From NCBI GenBank assembly GCA_945876035.1, contig CAMCMU010000023.1, positions 1-64,000 of the forward strand: a stretch of 64,000 bases of DNA. The letters run 5' to 3'. The notes under the pieces were generated by a model. That model worked only from the letters and a program-made list of their open reading frames with translations, had not been told where the DNA came from and did not search any database. Shown piece after piece: positions 19,783 through 28,750 of the stretch. This stretch comes from Schlesneria paludicola DSM 18645. GTDB taxonomy: Bacteria; Planctomycetota; Planctomycetia; Planctomycetales; Planctomycetaceae. A program made the translations under genes and the position numbers. How positions within the stretch are numbered: the first letter of the stretch is position 1; each line of letters begins with the position of its first letter.

Positions 19783-20511
19783 TTACCCGGCTTTTTTGGG
19801 GGGATGAAGAATGACTTGCAACCCCTGTGATTTTGAAAGTCGCATATAATCGATGACACGTTCGGCTTTCGCATCCAACCGACCTTCGGCAAATTTCGCG
19901 ACAATCGCGATGACGTTCTCATTCGATTGGCGCATTCCCGCCGCCCTCTGCACTTCGGGCCGTCCCGTACGATTCCCAAGCTCCAAAATTCGAAACGTCC
20001 CCACGATTTCATTGGACATCGCATCTTTGCTCGGATTTGGTACGGGCGTAGGCGAGTAACTGCTCACACCTGAACGCGGGAGCAGGAACGAGATCTCATC
20101 ATCCGGATTGACACGCATCGAATTGAAGGTTCGACTGTCGATGGGGATCCACAGGGCCACTTCATCTCGGCCAAGCTTTTGATTCAAATCTTTGGCGCCG
20201 GGCGTACGCAAATCTTGGAGCAGAACCAATTCGCCGCCTCGATAGCTCCGACTTGTCGTCTGCCCTGTCACGGTACTCTTCAACCCCCACTTCGGGGCGA
20301 CTTGGTCCAAGTTTCCCATCGCACTTCTGGGAAGATCAATCTTCACAAGGTGCGCATCGAGTATCGTCTCCCCAATGTTAATCGGTGTCTTGATGCCAAT
20401 GAATGACTCCTTGGCTTCTGCCCCCGCCAATCTGTTCATGTACAGCCAGTTACAGACGGCCGCCGCCAACCCCAATCCGAGTGACAACAAGAGTCCTGAT
20501 AGTCCCTTCAT
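19783..20511 (-). CDS. SAF-domain, CpaB-like membrane-anchored protein
   Basis: 242 residues. An N-terminal hydrophobic helix 'GLLLSLGLGLAAAVCNWLYM' is followed by a SAF-like segment 'ESFIGIKTPINIGETILDAHLVKIDLP' (about 36-62), the pattern seen in CpaB/RcpC of Flp/Tad pilus assembly and in FlgA-like proteins. The rest ('VALWIPIDSRTFNSMRVNPDDEISFLLP') fits the RcpC-type C-terminal part. No secretin, TadA or pilin gene is adjacent, so a pilus role is inference only. It begins 13 bp after the stop of the next gene upstream, so the two are probably co-transcribed. Confidence 0.6.
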   Translation of the reverse strand: MKGLSGLLLSLGLGLAAAVCNWLYMNRLAGAEAKESFIGIKTPINIGETILDAHLVKIDLPRSAMGNLDQVAPKWGLKSTVTGQTTSRSYRGGELVLLQDLRTPGAKDLNQKLGRDEVALWIPIDSRTFNSMRVNPDDEISFLLPRSGVSSYSPTPVPNPSKDAMSNEIVGTFRILELGNRTGRPEVQRAAGMRQSNENVIAIVAKFAEGRLDAKAERVIDYMRLSKSQGLQVILHPPKKAG

Positions 20512-20524
20512 CGTGGCATGCCCT

Positions 20525-21475
20525 TTATTCCCCGTTCACCAGTGATCGAGTCCTCGTGAACCAGATCACGCCTGACAGAACGTCCGCACTCTCGGATTGC
20601 AGTTGCACGTCGGCCATCAAATCGGTGGTTCTGTATTTCATGCTGGCTGACCGTACGCCGACCGATTTTGAGACGACTGCATTTTTACCGAACGAGTCTT
20701 CGAACTGTTGTACCCAGCTCGCCAAGTCACCGCGACCCTGAATCAGCAACCACTGACAACCATGGGCGTCCCTCATTCGAGTCAATCGACGTGAGCCTTC
20801 CGGTATCACGAGGGGAAACTCCGGAGAAATTTCGCCTGAGCCACTCGCGTCAGGGCAAAAGGAATAGATCGTCCATCCTCCGGATTCCGAGGGAAAGGCC
20901 AGGCCCCAGCCAGCGATGCGTTGCACTATTTGGTGTTCATTGCCGGCCGATTCAATAAAGCGAGTGGCAACAAAAGAGGGGAGCGGATCTTGACGCAAAT
21001 AAACGCTTCCCATCGTCAAATCCCAGAACACGGCCGGGGCCTTTCTCAACAAGGCGAGCCATTCTGTCTCGGCAAGATCCGGTGGCTGAACCAAAGCCTT
21101 CGAAGTCACCACAATCGATCGCGCAATGCGTATCAACTCGCCATTCAGTCGCTTGCGATCTCCTTGAAAGGGGGTCCTCTGAATCGACGTTTCTGCGTCA
21201 CCAAACTGCATCGTGATTGGTGCCCGACTCCAATCAAAATCGATTCCGCTCAGGAGCGGTACTGGGGACGTGACGGCAGAAGAATCCATTCGCCACCACT
21301 CAATCAATTGGCGACCGAGAGTCAGACCGACGGCGGCGATGAAGATAATCACTAGCAGATCGATTATGCGTCGAACCAATTTTCGGGCACAACAAAACCG
21401 TGAAGAACATGGCGAGATCGAACACAATCGCCACACAAAGCGACGAATCGAAACACCCCTGCGGAATACGTTCAT
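20525..21475 (-). CDS. Single-pass membrane protein of unknown function
   Basis: 316 residues in the longest frame. A very basic Cys/Arg-rich start is followed by one membrane helix 'IIDLLVIIFIAAVGLTLGRQLIEWW' (about 37-61), then an extracytoplasmic domain of about 250 residues without a motif I know. The start is uncertain; later in-frame codons close to the helix are possible. It stops 13 bp before the SAF/CpaB-like gene on the same strand, a likely two-gene operon, so the pair may act together in the envelope. Confidence 0.7.
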   Translation of the reverse strand: MNVFRRGVSIRRFVWRLCSISPCSSRFCCARKLVRRIIDLLVIIFIAAVGLTLGRQLIEWWRMDSSAVTSPVPLLSGIDFDWSRAPITMQFGDAETSIQRTPFQGDRKRLNGELIRIARSIVVTSKALVQPPDLAETEWLALLRKAPAVFWDLTMGSVYLRQDPLPSFVATRFIESAGNEHQIVQRIAGWGLAFPSESGGWTIYSFCPDASGSGEISPEFPLVIPEGSRRLTRMRDAHGCQWLLIQGRGDLASWVQQFEDSFGKNAVVSKSVGVRSASMKYRTTDLMADVQLQSESADVLSGVIWFTRTRSLVNGE

Positions 21476-21539
21476 GGCCGTTTTCCCTCCGGGCCGCCGA
21501 TCTCGCTCAACGAGCTTTGGAAAACAGCGACGAGCGAAC

Positions 21540-22334
21540 CTATTTCAATTTTACGATATCGACGTCTGGAACTCCGATCGCACGCAGGACACCGACTTGG
21601 ATTACCGCATTGCCAAGGGGGCTCATGTGAATCCCGTCTGATGTGATCCAGTCACCTTTGATCTCGGACGGCTTGTGCTGGAGGGCTTCAAGAAACATGG
21701 CATGCAGATCGGCGATGTCGCATTTTTTCTCAGTCCCCACGGACTTCATGACATCCGCGTATTGAGCCAAAATCCTGTTTCCCTTGGACTCTGGATCCTC
21801 TTCGATCAGCGTCGGAGTGAGCAGAATCACTTTAATCCCCCGAGCGTGCGCCTGGTCAACCATCGCAGCCGTATGTTCTCTGTACACCCTTAAAGATGCG
21901 TCCTGAGACGGCTCCGCCATTGCGTGCAGAACATCGTTGATGCCGACGTTGAGAATCACAACCGCCGGATTGCGATCCAATACGTCCCTCGGAAACCGAT
22001 CTACAAGCTGCTTTGCCGTATGGCCACTCCCTCCCGCATTGATCATCTGAGGAAGTTGCAAATCGGGATAGAGTTGCGATAGAGCCGACTCCACGGAACG
22101 AAGCCAATTCCCTTTTGCGGTGATGGAATCTCCGATGGCAACGACGAGCCCCCCTTTTTGAAGCAAGAGATGACACGGCAAAGAGGCCGATGACTTGCCG
22201 ACCCACGGAAGAACTTGGGAGCTTAGAGAGAGTTCTCCCGCCGGAGTTGACTGCGGATCTGCACTACTAGGACTGGGAACCGCTGCAACGCTCAGAGCCA
22301 TGCCTACGGCGATCCAAAGAAAGTTGTTCCACAT
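21540..22334 (-). CDS. Secreted SGNH/GDSL hydrolase
   Basis: 264 residues from the ATG at 22334, which begins a good signal peptide ('MWNNFLWIAVGMALSVAAV...SSA'). Lipase/esterase-type SGNH fold. Seen: block I 'VVAIGDSIT' with nucleophile Ser70, block II 'NAGGSGHTA', block III 'VVILNVGINDV', and block V 'DGIHMSPLG' with the Asp-His pair. All catalytic blocks are present. The family removes acyl groups from lipids or polysaccharides; the substrate cannot be told from the sequence. The region just upstream of the start contains two copies of a 23 bp repeat. Confidence 0.9.
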   Translation of the reverse strand: MWNNFLWIAVGMALSVAAVPSPSSADPQSTPAGELSLSSQVLPWVGKSSASLPCHLLLQKGGLVVAIGDSITAKGNWLRSVESALSQLYPDLQLPQMINAGGSGHTAKQLVDRFPRDVLDRNPAVVILNVGINDVLHAMAEPSQDASLRVYREHTAAMVDQAHARGIKVILLTPTLIEEDPESKGNRILAQYADVMKSVGTEKKCDIADLHAMFLEALQHKPSEIKGDWITSDGIHMSPLGNAVIQVGVLRAIGVPDVDIVKLK

Positions 22335-22347
22335 TCCTGATGTTTCC

Positions 22348-22393
22348 TCTGTGTGCAAATCGAAGAGTTTTCTGTGTGCAAGTCGAAGAGTTT
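22348..22393. repeat. Tandem 23 bp direct repeat before SGNH hydrolase start
   Basis: Two adjacent copies of TCTGTGTGCAAATCGAAGAG+TTT (22348-22370 and 22371-22393) differing at one base (A to G). The repeat starts 14 bp upstream of the ATG on the minus strand and so overlaps the ribosome-binding or leader region. Confidence 0.85.
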
Positions 22394-23570
22394 ACCTGTT
22401 TTCTTAGACACCGAAGCGATCGCACCAACTGACGTCGCTTTATATACGACGATTGGACGTTTCGCGAGGGCCATCTGCTGAACGTCGCCTCTGAAGCAAT
22501 CCCTATTTTGTGCTCGACACCCGTGATTCGGAAAGCGGTGATCCGATCGGCGCCCGTCGTCTTGTGTCGTTACATCAAAAACAGAGACGGGGAAATCAGC
22601 AGCACAGGCGACGATGACAAAAAAACTCCGATCCCAATACCACCGAACTTGGAACCGTCTCTCTGATTCGGTCCGATGACCCCACTTTTTGGCAAGCCAC
22701 ACAACGAAGAAACGAACGTCTTCTTTGGCCGACTCGGACTTCTAATCCAGATGGCCTGATCGCTGGCGAATGACGAGCCCAAGGCCACGCGGCTGATGGC
22801 CGAGTCTGAACCTCGATGTGCGACGACCGGGGAAAATCTCGAGCACTCCTGTTCCAGTGCCCCTCGCTATCGCTGATAGCGAACAGAAGTGCGACGGTCG
22901 TTATCGCCCCCCGAAATGGCAAGGAAACGGCATCGCAGCTCTGCCGGCAATTGCATTCCCACCGATGCGACGTTGGCTTGATAAGGCTCCAGAACGCATT
23001 CGTAAGCAAACTTTTTTCCCAACGTTTCTCACCGGCGTCCGACGTCCTCAGGATGCGGGGTTATCCCGCCAAGATCAACCGCGGCACGGCAACGCAATAA
23101 CTCGGGTTTGGGGGCATGTCAGAGCCCTTCCGAAGAATCGATTTTCCAAACCATTTCTTTTAAGACTCAGCCGTTACACGTCACTTTCGCCAGGTTGTCT
23201 CATCCGTTGGCGGCATGAAGATGAACGGGGAGTAACGGCGGACATGCTCCTGACGAACGTCACTCCCCTAAGAATTCGAACGGCGTTAACACCCGATATA
23301 CTGACGTCGGCCGATGAGACGAAGAGGCGGGTGTTCGGGCCACTGTGGATGAAAATGCCGATCATGACGACAGACTTGAAATCAGGAATTGACGGCTTTC
23401 GAAATGTTTTGCTGCGGAATTCGGTTCAACGATGGGAACCGACTGACCATTCCCGCCGGCCCCACCCCGCGGAGCCTCTTCATAGCTTCGTTTGTTGACC
23501 ATCGACGGATCTTGCTTGCTCTTCTGAAGCGTAGATTTTAGAGTTCCATCGTTGAAGCGTTAAAACGCTC
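22394..23570. other. 1.2 kb spacer without a supported gene
   Basis: Between the SGNH hydrolase and tRNA-Leu. A 226-codon frame at 22818-23498 (+) and a 137-codon frame at 22596-23009 (-) overlap each other, are rich in Arg, Pro and Ser, and match nothing I know. There is a long-range GGGGAGT/ACTCCCC pairing around 23228-23270. Otherwise I see nothing. Confidence 0.4.
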
Positions 23571-23656
23571 GGCCGAGTGGCGAAATAGGCAGACGCATCG
23601 GATTTAAAATCCGGTGTCGCGAAAGCGACGTGCGGGTTCGAACCCCGCCTTGGCCA
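23571..23656 (+). tRNA. tRNA-Leu (anticodon UAA)
   Basis: 86 nt. The acceptor arms GGCCGAG and CTTGGCC pair (one G-U); the discriminator is A. The anticodon stem TCGGA/TCCGG carries the loop TTTAAAA, giving anticodon TAA. A long variable arm (GTCGC-GAAA-GCGAC) marks a class II tRNA as expected for Leu. The T arm GCGGG-TTCGAAC-CCCGC is perfect. No CCA is encoded (the sequence continues GTCA). It decodes UUA/UUG. It lies about 390 bp upstream of ilvN on the same strand. Confidence 0.97.
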
Positions 23657-24048
23657 GTCATGTGAATCTAAGGACATTAGCGACAAAAAAGGGGTTTCTC
23701 AGGCACCGGGTCTGGTTCAAATCCTGGCAAGGTGTGCCTGATCAATCTCAACGACGGAAAATAGGGCTTCCGGCACCGTCAGGATCAGGCAACTCACTCG
23801 ATAACGTTGGGGCAGCAAGTTGCAGGCCGTTGTATCAAATCCGGTTCCTGACAGACTTGAGGCCGCTGCTTGGTCCAACGCAAGAGTGCTCAGTCCGTTT
23901 TGAGTCATCCCTTTTTCAGGTAACACACCTTACTTGTTTATGCCGCCAACGGCGAATACGATATGCGCTCCAGTTGAGTTGGTATCGTCGTCGGCTCTGC
24001 ATTCCCCATATTGAATGCCGCCTTTGGATCGGAAAGACCTCTAAATCA
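23657..24048. promoter_or_regulatory. Leader/spacer between tRNA-Leu and ilvN
   Basis: 392 bp. A hairpin at 23699-23741 pairs TCAGGCAC with GTGCCTGA; its loop contains a T-arm-like GGTTCAAATCC. No leader peptide rich in Leu, Val or Ile codons was recognised. GGAAAG at about 24031-24036 is the probable ribosome-binding site of ilvN. Confidence 0.4.
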
Positions 24049-24588
24049 ATGAAGCATGTTCTTTCCGCAATCGTCATGAATCAACCGGGAGTCCTCGCTC
24101 ACATTTCCGGGATGCTGGCTTCACGCGCTTTCAACATTGAAAGTTTGGCGGTTGGCGAAACCGAGAATCCCGCATTTTCACGAGTGACGTTTGTCGTTGC
24201 TGGAGATGACAAGGTTTTGGATCAAGTGCGCAAGCAACTCGAAAAAATCATCACCGTCGTTAAGGTCGTTGATTATCAAAATCAGGCCGTTGTCGAACGC
24301 GACTTGATGCTGATCAAAGTGGCAACCGCCTCTGGTTCCAGAACCCAAATCCGTGAAATGGTCGATGTTTTTCGAGGTAAAATCGTCGATATCGCGGCAA
24401 ACCATGTGATCGTTGAGCTCTCCGGTTCCGAAAGCAAACTAACGGCGTTCGTTGACCTCATGCGTCCCTTTGGGATTATCGAGATGGTCCGCACCGGAAG
24501 AGTCGCTCTGGGGCGGGAAATCTCATTGTCAATCGATGCTGCGTTGGAACCACCACCGACTTATGAAGAAGCGGCATTGAATGGATAG
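24049..24588 (+). CDS. ilvN: Acetolactate synthase small (regulatory) subunit
   Basis: 179 residues. Regulatory subunit of acetohydroxyacid synthase, first common step of valine, leucine and isoleucine synthesis; the ACT domain binds valine for feedback inhibition. Seen: the ACT start 'HVLSAIVMNQPGVLAHISGMLASRAFNIESLAVG', then 'RVTFVV', a second half with 'VERDLMLIKVA', and 'ANHVIVELSGSESKLTAFVDLMRPFGI...VRTGRVALGRE', giving the full family length. The frame is open upstream through the tRNA, but the ATG at 24049 starts the conserved domain and has GGAAAG about 12 bp before it. It is followed by ilvC. The catalytic subunit gene ilvB is not in the window. Confidence 0.96.
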   Translation: MKHVLSAIVMNQPGVLAHISGMLASRAFNIESLAVGETENPAFSRVTFVVAGDDKVLDQVRKQLEKIITVVKVVDYQNQAVVERDLMLIKVATASGSRTQIREMVDVFRGKIVDIAANHVIVELSGSESKLTAFVDLMRPFGIIEMVRTGRVALGREISLSIDAALEPPPTYEEAALNG

Positions 24589-24709
24589 TCCTTATGCGGG
24601 TTGCGAATCCGTAATAAAACACCAACTTTAATCCTACGTTGAGACGGTTGGCGTGTCTGAGATCAATGAACTGTCAACTAACCCTTTTTCCACTGAGACG
24701 AGAACTACG

Positions 24710-25714
24710 ATGGCCGCGAAGGTTTATTACGACGACGATGCTGACCTTTCACTTCTGAAAGGCAAAACAATTTCCATTCTGGGCTACGGCAGCCAAGGGC
24801 ATGCGCAAGCGCAGAACCTGCGAGATAGCGGCTGTACGGTCGTCATCGGCCAGCGCTCTGGCAGCAAAAATTACGATCTGGCCGTCAGCCACGGCTTCAA
24901 GCCGGTGTCACTGGCTGAAGCAACAAAAGTTGGCGATTTGGTCAACATCCTGCTCCCCGATGAAGTCCAAGGAGACGCCTACAAGAGCGACATCAGGCCC
25001 AATCTGAAGGTTGGCTCGCTGCTCATGTGCTCTCACGGCTTCAATCTCCATTTTGGTCAGGTTATCCCTCCCGTCGGCATCGACTGCGCTCTCGTGGCCC
25101 CGAAGGGCCCGGGACACTTGGTTCGAAGCGAGTACGAAAAAGGTGGTGGAGTGCCAAGCTTGATTGCCTTGTCGCCCGGGGCCTCCGAGATCAGTCGCAA
25201 GTTAGCCTTGGCATATGCCAAGGGAATCGGAGGAACCCGCGGTGGTGTTATCGAAACGACGATCGCTGAAGAAACAGAAACCGATCTGTTCGGTGAGCAG
25301 GTCGTACTTTGCGGAGGTGTGAGCGCCCTCATTAAGGCTGCATATGAAACCCTCGTAGAAGCTGGTTATCAGCCGGAAATGGCCTACTTTGAATGTATGC
25401 ACGAGTTGAAACTGATTGTCGATTTGTTTTACCAAGGTGGCTTAAATTACATGCGTTACAGCGTCTCCAATACCGCCGAGTTTGGCGACTACACGCGGGG
25501 ACCACGTATTGTGACCGATGAGACCAAGGCGGAAATGAAAAAAATCCTCCAAGAAATTCAATCCGGTCAGTTTGCCAAGGAATGGATCTTGGAGAACAAG
25601 GCGAATCAAGCCAGCTTTCAAGCCATTAAGCGTCGTGAGCGAAACCACCCGATCGAAGAAACCGGCAAGCAACTTCGCCGCATGATGAAATGGATTAACG
25701 CCAAGGAGCATTGA
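24710..25714 (+). CDS. ilvC: Ketol-acid reductoisomerase
   Basis: 334 residues from the ATG at 24710; a GTG at 24653 would add 19 residues. The family normally starts '[19 protein letters not shown]', as here. NADPH- and Mg-dependent isomeroreduction of acetolactate or acetohydroxybutyrate in branched-chain amino acid synthesis. Seen: Rossmann motif '[15 protein letters not shown]', '[11 protein letters not shown]' with basic/Ser residues for NADPH, '[14 protein letters not shown]', the metal-ligand region '[14 protein letters not shown]', '[14 protein letters not shown]' and '[12 protein letters not shown]'. This is a class I enzyme of normal length. It follows ilvN and ends at a strong hairpin terminator, so ilvNC looks like an operon. 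Confidence 0.98.
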   Translation: MAAKVYYDDDADLSLLKGKTISILGYGSQGHAQAQNLRDSGCTVVIGQRSGSKNYDLAVSHGFKPVSLAEATKVGDLVNILLPDEVQGDAYKSDIRPNLKVGSLLMCSHGFNLHFGQVIPPVGIDCALVAPKGPGHLVRSEYEKGGGVPSLIALSPGASEISRKLALAYAKGIGGTRGGVIETTIAEETETDLFGEQVVLCGGVSALIKAAYETLVEAGYQPEMAYFECMHELKLIVDLFYQGGLNYMRYSVSNTAEFGDYTRGPRIVTDETKAEMKKILQEIQSGQFAKEWILENKANQASFQAIKRRERNHPIEETGKQLRRMMKWINAKEH

Positions 25715-25738
25715 TCCCCCTCGAATCGATCACAAAAA

Positions 25739-25799
25739 ATTCCACGACATCGCACAGTGAGGGATTGCTTGGCGATGTCGGTGGAATCGGTGATTTTTC
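25739..25799 (+). terminator. Rho-independent terminator after ilvC
   Basis: A 15 bp stem with one bulged G: ATTCCAC-GACATCGC pairs with GCGATGTC-(G)-GTGGAAT, loop 18 nt, then CGGTGATTTTTCT. It begins 25 bp after the ilvC stop. Confidence 0.8.
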
Positions 25800-26287
25800 T
25801 CGGGCGTTCAAATTCCAGTTCTCGTCAACATCGCGTGCCTCGCGATCGGTTTTGGCAATCACCGATCAGAATCCTTCAGGGTTGTGACAGGGGAGTCGTT
25901 TTCCCCGCGTTCCCCCTTCGGCGTCAATTGTCTCGGCATTCATCGCCGCGAATCCAGTACGCTTGCTAGCCTGCTTAGGCGAGTTCATTCCTCTCGCGTA
26001 GGCTACGCCTGTGCAACAGTAGCGGCCGATCTCTTCGGAGTAGGATCGCAGCCTTGGCTTGCCATAATGCACCTCGTGCCATGGAGTCTGCTCCGTTTCC
26101 CAATCTCCATAAAATCCGTGGAATTTCTGTGGTCCTGGAGAGTAGATCGCTAAGTTTGGCGCAACGGATTGGCGGTTGCTAATGTTAATACGTGTGGACT
26201 TTGGGTGTTTGATGGGGTAATGTTCACTGTCTTGAACACATTTATCTCGTTGTGCATCGAATAAGGTGGGGGAGGAGTGTATTTCAA
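25800..26287. promoter_or_regulatory. Spacer upstream of the PPC/PSCyt/DUF1501 operon
   Basis: About 490 bp with no coding frame I believe. AT-richer towards 26170-26250. It must contain the promoter of the three-gene operon; GGGGGAGGAG at about 26268-26277 is the likely ribosome-binding site. Confidence 0.35.
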
Positions 26288-28750
26288 ATGACCGGCGATA
26301 CTCCGTTTCGCACAATGCTGGCATTGTGCGGACTGTCCCTCTGGATGTGTGTCGGGCGTGAGACGTTCGGACAGGTGCCCACTCCGGTTCTGGAAACGAT
26401 ATTTCCTGCGGGTTGTCAGGCGGGCCAAGCGGTGGACGTGACCGTCACCGGAGCGAATCTTACCGGCCGAATTACACTGATTTGCAATGTTTCTGGCTTC
26501 CATTCAGAGCCGATGAAGCCGGATTTATTTCATCTCACGATCCCGTTAGGCACACCTCCTGGGCGGTATGAACTCCGAGCAGTCAGTGACAACGGCGTGA
26601 GCCCGCCGCGAACGTTTTCCATCGGCAATCGGGCGGAGCTGGTGGAGACAGATCCCAACACGTCCTTGTCGACTGCGGTCTCCGTTCCGCTGAATCATGT
26701 CATCAATGGCAGGATTGATGCCGCGGGAGACATCGATTATTTCCGCTTCGAAGCTCAGGAGGGACAACGAGTCGTTGTCGAGTGCTGGGCTGAGCGAATC
26801 GATTCACGGTTGCGCGCTGTGGTGGAGTTGTATGACGCTGAAGGTCGACGTCTCGCAGTTAATCGCGGCTACTTCGGTATCGATCCGCTGATCGACTTTT
26901 CCGTTCCATCAGACGGTTCTTATTTCGTGAAAGTTCAGGACTTGATCGCGACAGGAAGCGTCGAGCATTACTACCGTCTCGACATCGACACCGGTCCGCG
27001 GGTGGCGTTTTCTGTGCCAAATGTGGTTCAGCGTGGCAAAGAATCGCGCGTCGCGTTCTACGGATGGAATCTGGGGGGGATGCGTGATCGATCGACGACG
27101 AAAGATCAAGCGGACTTCGATCGAGTGGAGGTCGACATCCCGGGTTCGCTTGCGCAGGGAACGTGGCCATGGCCAGTCCGCCAGCATCCGTCGCAGGCGG
27201 TACTCGATGGCTTCGCCTATCACCTGCCCCGCAGCCACGCCTCGATTGTGATTGGTGTCACCGACGTTCCGGTCGTGTTGGATGGTGGCCAGAACCACTC
27301 GCCAACGTCAGCTCAGCTGATTTCTCACCCTTGCGAAGTCAGTGGCCAACTCGTCGCCGGTGACGAACGGGACTGGTATGCGATTCAGACACAACGCGGT
27401 GAGGTGCTGTATTTCGACGTATTCGCTCAGAGAATTCAATCTCCAGTCGATCTCCAAGTGGGCCTGTTCGATGCGTCTGGGCAGCACGAATTGGTTCAGT
27501 TCGGCGATGAGATCCGGAACAATGGCGGAAAGATCCTGCCCACGAATCATCTCGATCCTGTCGGACGTTGGGTCGTTCCGGCAGATGGGCGTTATTTGAT
27601 CGAGGTCCGGAATCTGATCGGTGGCCTGCCAACAGACTCCCGCCGGACGTATCGCCTGTGTGTACGACGTGAGGAACCCGATTTTCAGGTCGTCGCGGTT
27701 TCTCGCCGCGATGACCCGTCCGGACTCAACGTTCGCCGCGGCGGCCGAGAGGTTCTTGACGTGTTGGCTTTTCGGCAGCGTGGTCTGGAAGGTCCAATAC
27801 GAATTTCGGCCAAAGACTTACCACAAGGAATGGAATGTCCTGATGTCTGGATTGGTTCGGGAGTCGAACGAGCAACTGTCGTTCTGTCGGCGGACGACAA
27901 TGCTTCAGAACGGTTTGGAGAATTAAAACTGGAGGCCTTCGCAGAAGGGGTCGGACACCGTACCGTCCGGGGTGGAGCAATCGTCCGAACAGGGACGCCA
28001 AATGGCTGGGGCACGCTCACATCTCAGATCCCATTCGCCGTCACTGGTGACGCCGCTTTGCGAATCACGGCCAATGGACACGAGACGCTGCAGCATCCTC
28101 TTTATGGAAAACTCGATGTGCGGCATTCACCAGGCGGGATTTTGGACGTCGCGGTTCAGATTGAGCGTCGCGATCCGAAATTTCAGGCGCCCGTCAAGCT
28201 GATGGCTGCTGGACTTCCCGATTCCATTCGCAACCAGACGGTGGTCATTCCTGCTGGCGAGCAACAGGGATCTCTCAGTTTTTACCTGCCCGCCCACTTA
28301 GCCGTAGGAAGATATTCCATCGTCATTCGGGCAGAAACGATGCTACCGACAGCCGACAGCAAGACTGAATCCGTAACGATCTACAGTAATCCTGTGGTGT
28401 TTGATGTGCGCCCAGCCGCTTTTCTGCTTGAAATCGATCCGTTTGCTCCAACCCGCGTCAGGCGTGGTGAAGTGATTGTTGTCGGTTACTCTTCACTGCG
28501 AAGAAACGGTTTCATCGGTAAGATGCATACCGAACTGGCCGCACCCGGCCGGGTAACCAATGTCGTCGGATTGCGTGGACGCGGCGAAACGTTCATTGGC
28601 CAGACAGACCGAGGCTCGCTTCAGGTCATTATCAATGATGACGCCCCCTTGGGAAAGGTGCCGTTTCTGCGGCTGTTAACCGTAGGAATCCTCGAAGACG
28701 AACCTATTTTTCAGGGAAGTAGTTTTTTCAATTTGGAGATCGTGGACTGA
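26288..28750 (+). CDS. Secreted PPC-domain (pre-peptidase C-terminal) protein
   Basis: 820 residues from the ATG at 26288 (a purine-rich GGAGGAG lies 10-20 bp upstream; the frame is open to 26252). Signal peptide 'MLALCGLSLWMCVGRETFGQ'. Then an IPT/TIG-like beta region ('ETIFPAGCQAGQAVDVTVTGANL'), a first PPC domain ('ISVPLNHVINGRIDAAGDIDYFRFEAQEGQRVVV...' type; about 125-225), a second ('SGQLVAGDERDWYAIQTQRGE'; about 345-460) and C-terminal beta-sandwich repeats. It is probably a surface or periplasmic binding/scaffold protein; no enzyme motif is seen. It heads an operon with the DUF1549/DUF1553 gene (next start follows its stop directly) and DUF1501. A shorter relative is encoded at 54534-56213. 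Confidence 0.9.
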   Translation: MTGDTPFRTMLALCGLSLWMCVGRETFGQVPTPVLETIFPAGCQAGQAVDVTVTGANLTGRITLICNVSGFHSEPMKPDLFHLTIPLGTPPGRYELRAVSDNGVSPPRTFSIGNRAELVETDPNTSLSTAVSVPLNHVINGRIDAAGDIDYFRFEAQEGQRVVVECWAERIDSRLRAVVELYDAEGRRLAVNRGYFGIDPLIDFSVPSDGSYFVKVQDLIATGSVEHYYRLDIDTGPRVAFSVPNVVQRGKESRVAFYGWNLGGMRDRSTTKDQADFDRVEVDIPGSLAQGTWPWPVRQHPSQAVLDGFAYHLPRSHASIVIGVTDVPVVLDGGQNHSPTSAQLISHPCEVSGQLVAGDERDWYAIQTQRGEVLYFDVFAQRIQSPVDLQVGLFDASGQHELVQFGDEIRNNGGKILPTNHLDPVGRWVVPADGRYLIEVRNLIGGLPTDSRRTYRLCVRREEPDFQVVAVSRRDDPSGLNVRRGGREVLDVLAFRQRGLEGPIRISAKDLPQGMECPDVWIGSGVERATVVLSADDNASERFGELKLEAFAEGVGHRTVRGGAIVRTGTPNGWGTLTSQIPFAVTGDAALRITANGHETLQHPLYGKLDVRHSPGGILDVAVQIERRDPKFQAPVKLMAAGLPDSIRNQTVVIPAGEQQGSLSFYLPAHLAVGRYSIVIRAETMLPTADSKTESVTIYSNPVVFDVRPAAFLLEIDPFAPTRVRRGEVIVVGYSSLRRNGFIGKMHTELAAPGRVTNVVGLRGRGETFIGQTDRGSLQVIINDDAPLGKVPFLRLLTVGILEDEPIFQGSSFFNLEIVD

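Noticed and set aside
22818-23498. 226-codon plus frame in the spacer before tRNA-Leu
   Set aside because: Arg- and Pro-rich composition, GTG start without a ribosome-binding site, overlapping frames on the other strand and no recognisable motif. It could be a decayed gene, but I cannot support it.
23660-23740. Second tRNA suggested by GGTTCAAATCC
   Set aside because: The T stem has a mismatch, and no matching acceptor, D arm or anticodon arm is found upstream.
23614-24048. Upstream extension of the ilvN frame
   Set aside because: It runs through the tRNA gene and lacks ACT-family character; the ATG at 24049 fits the conserved start.
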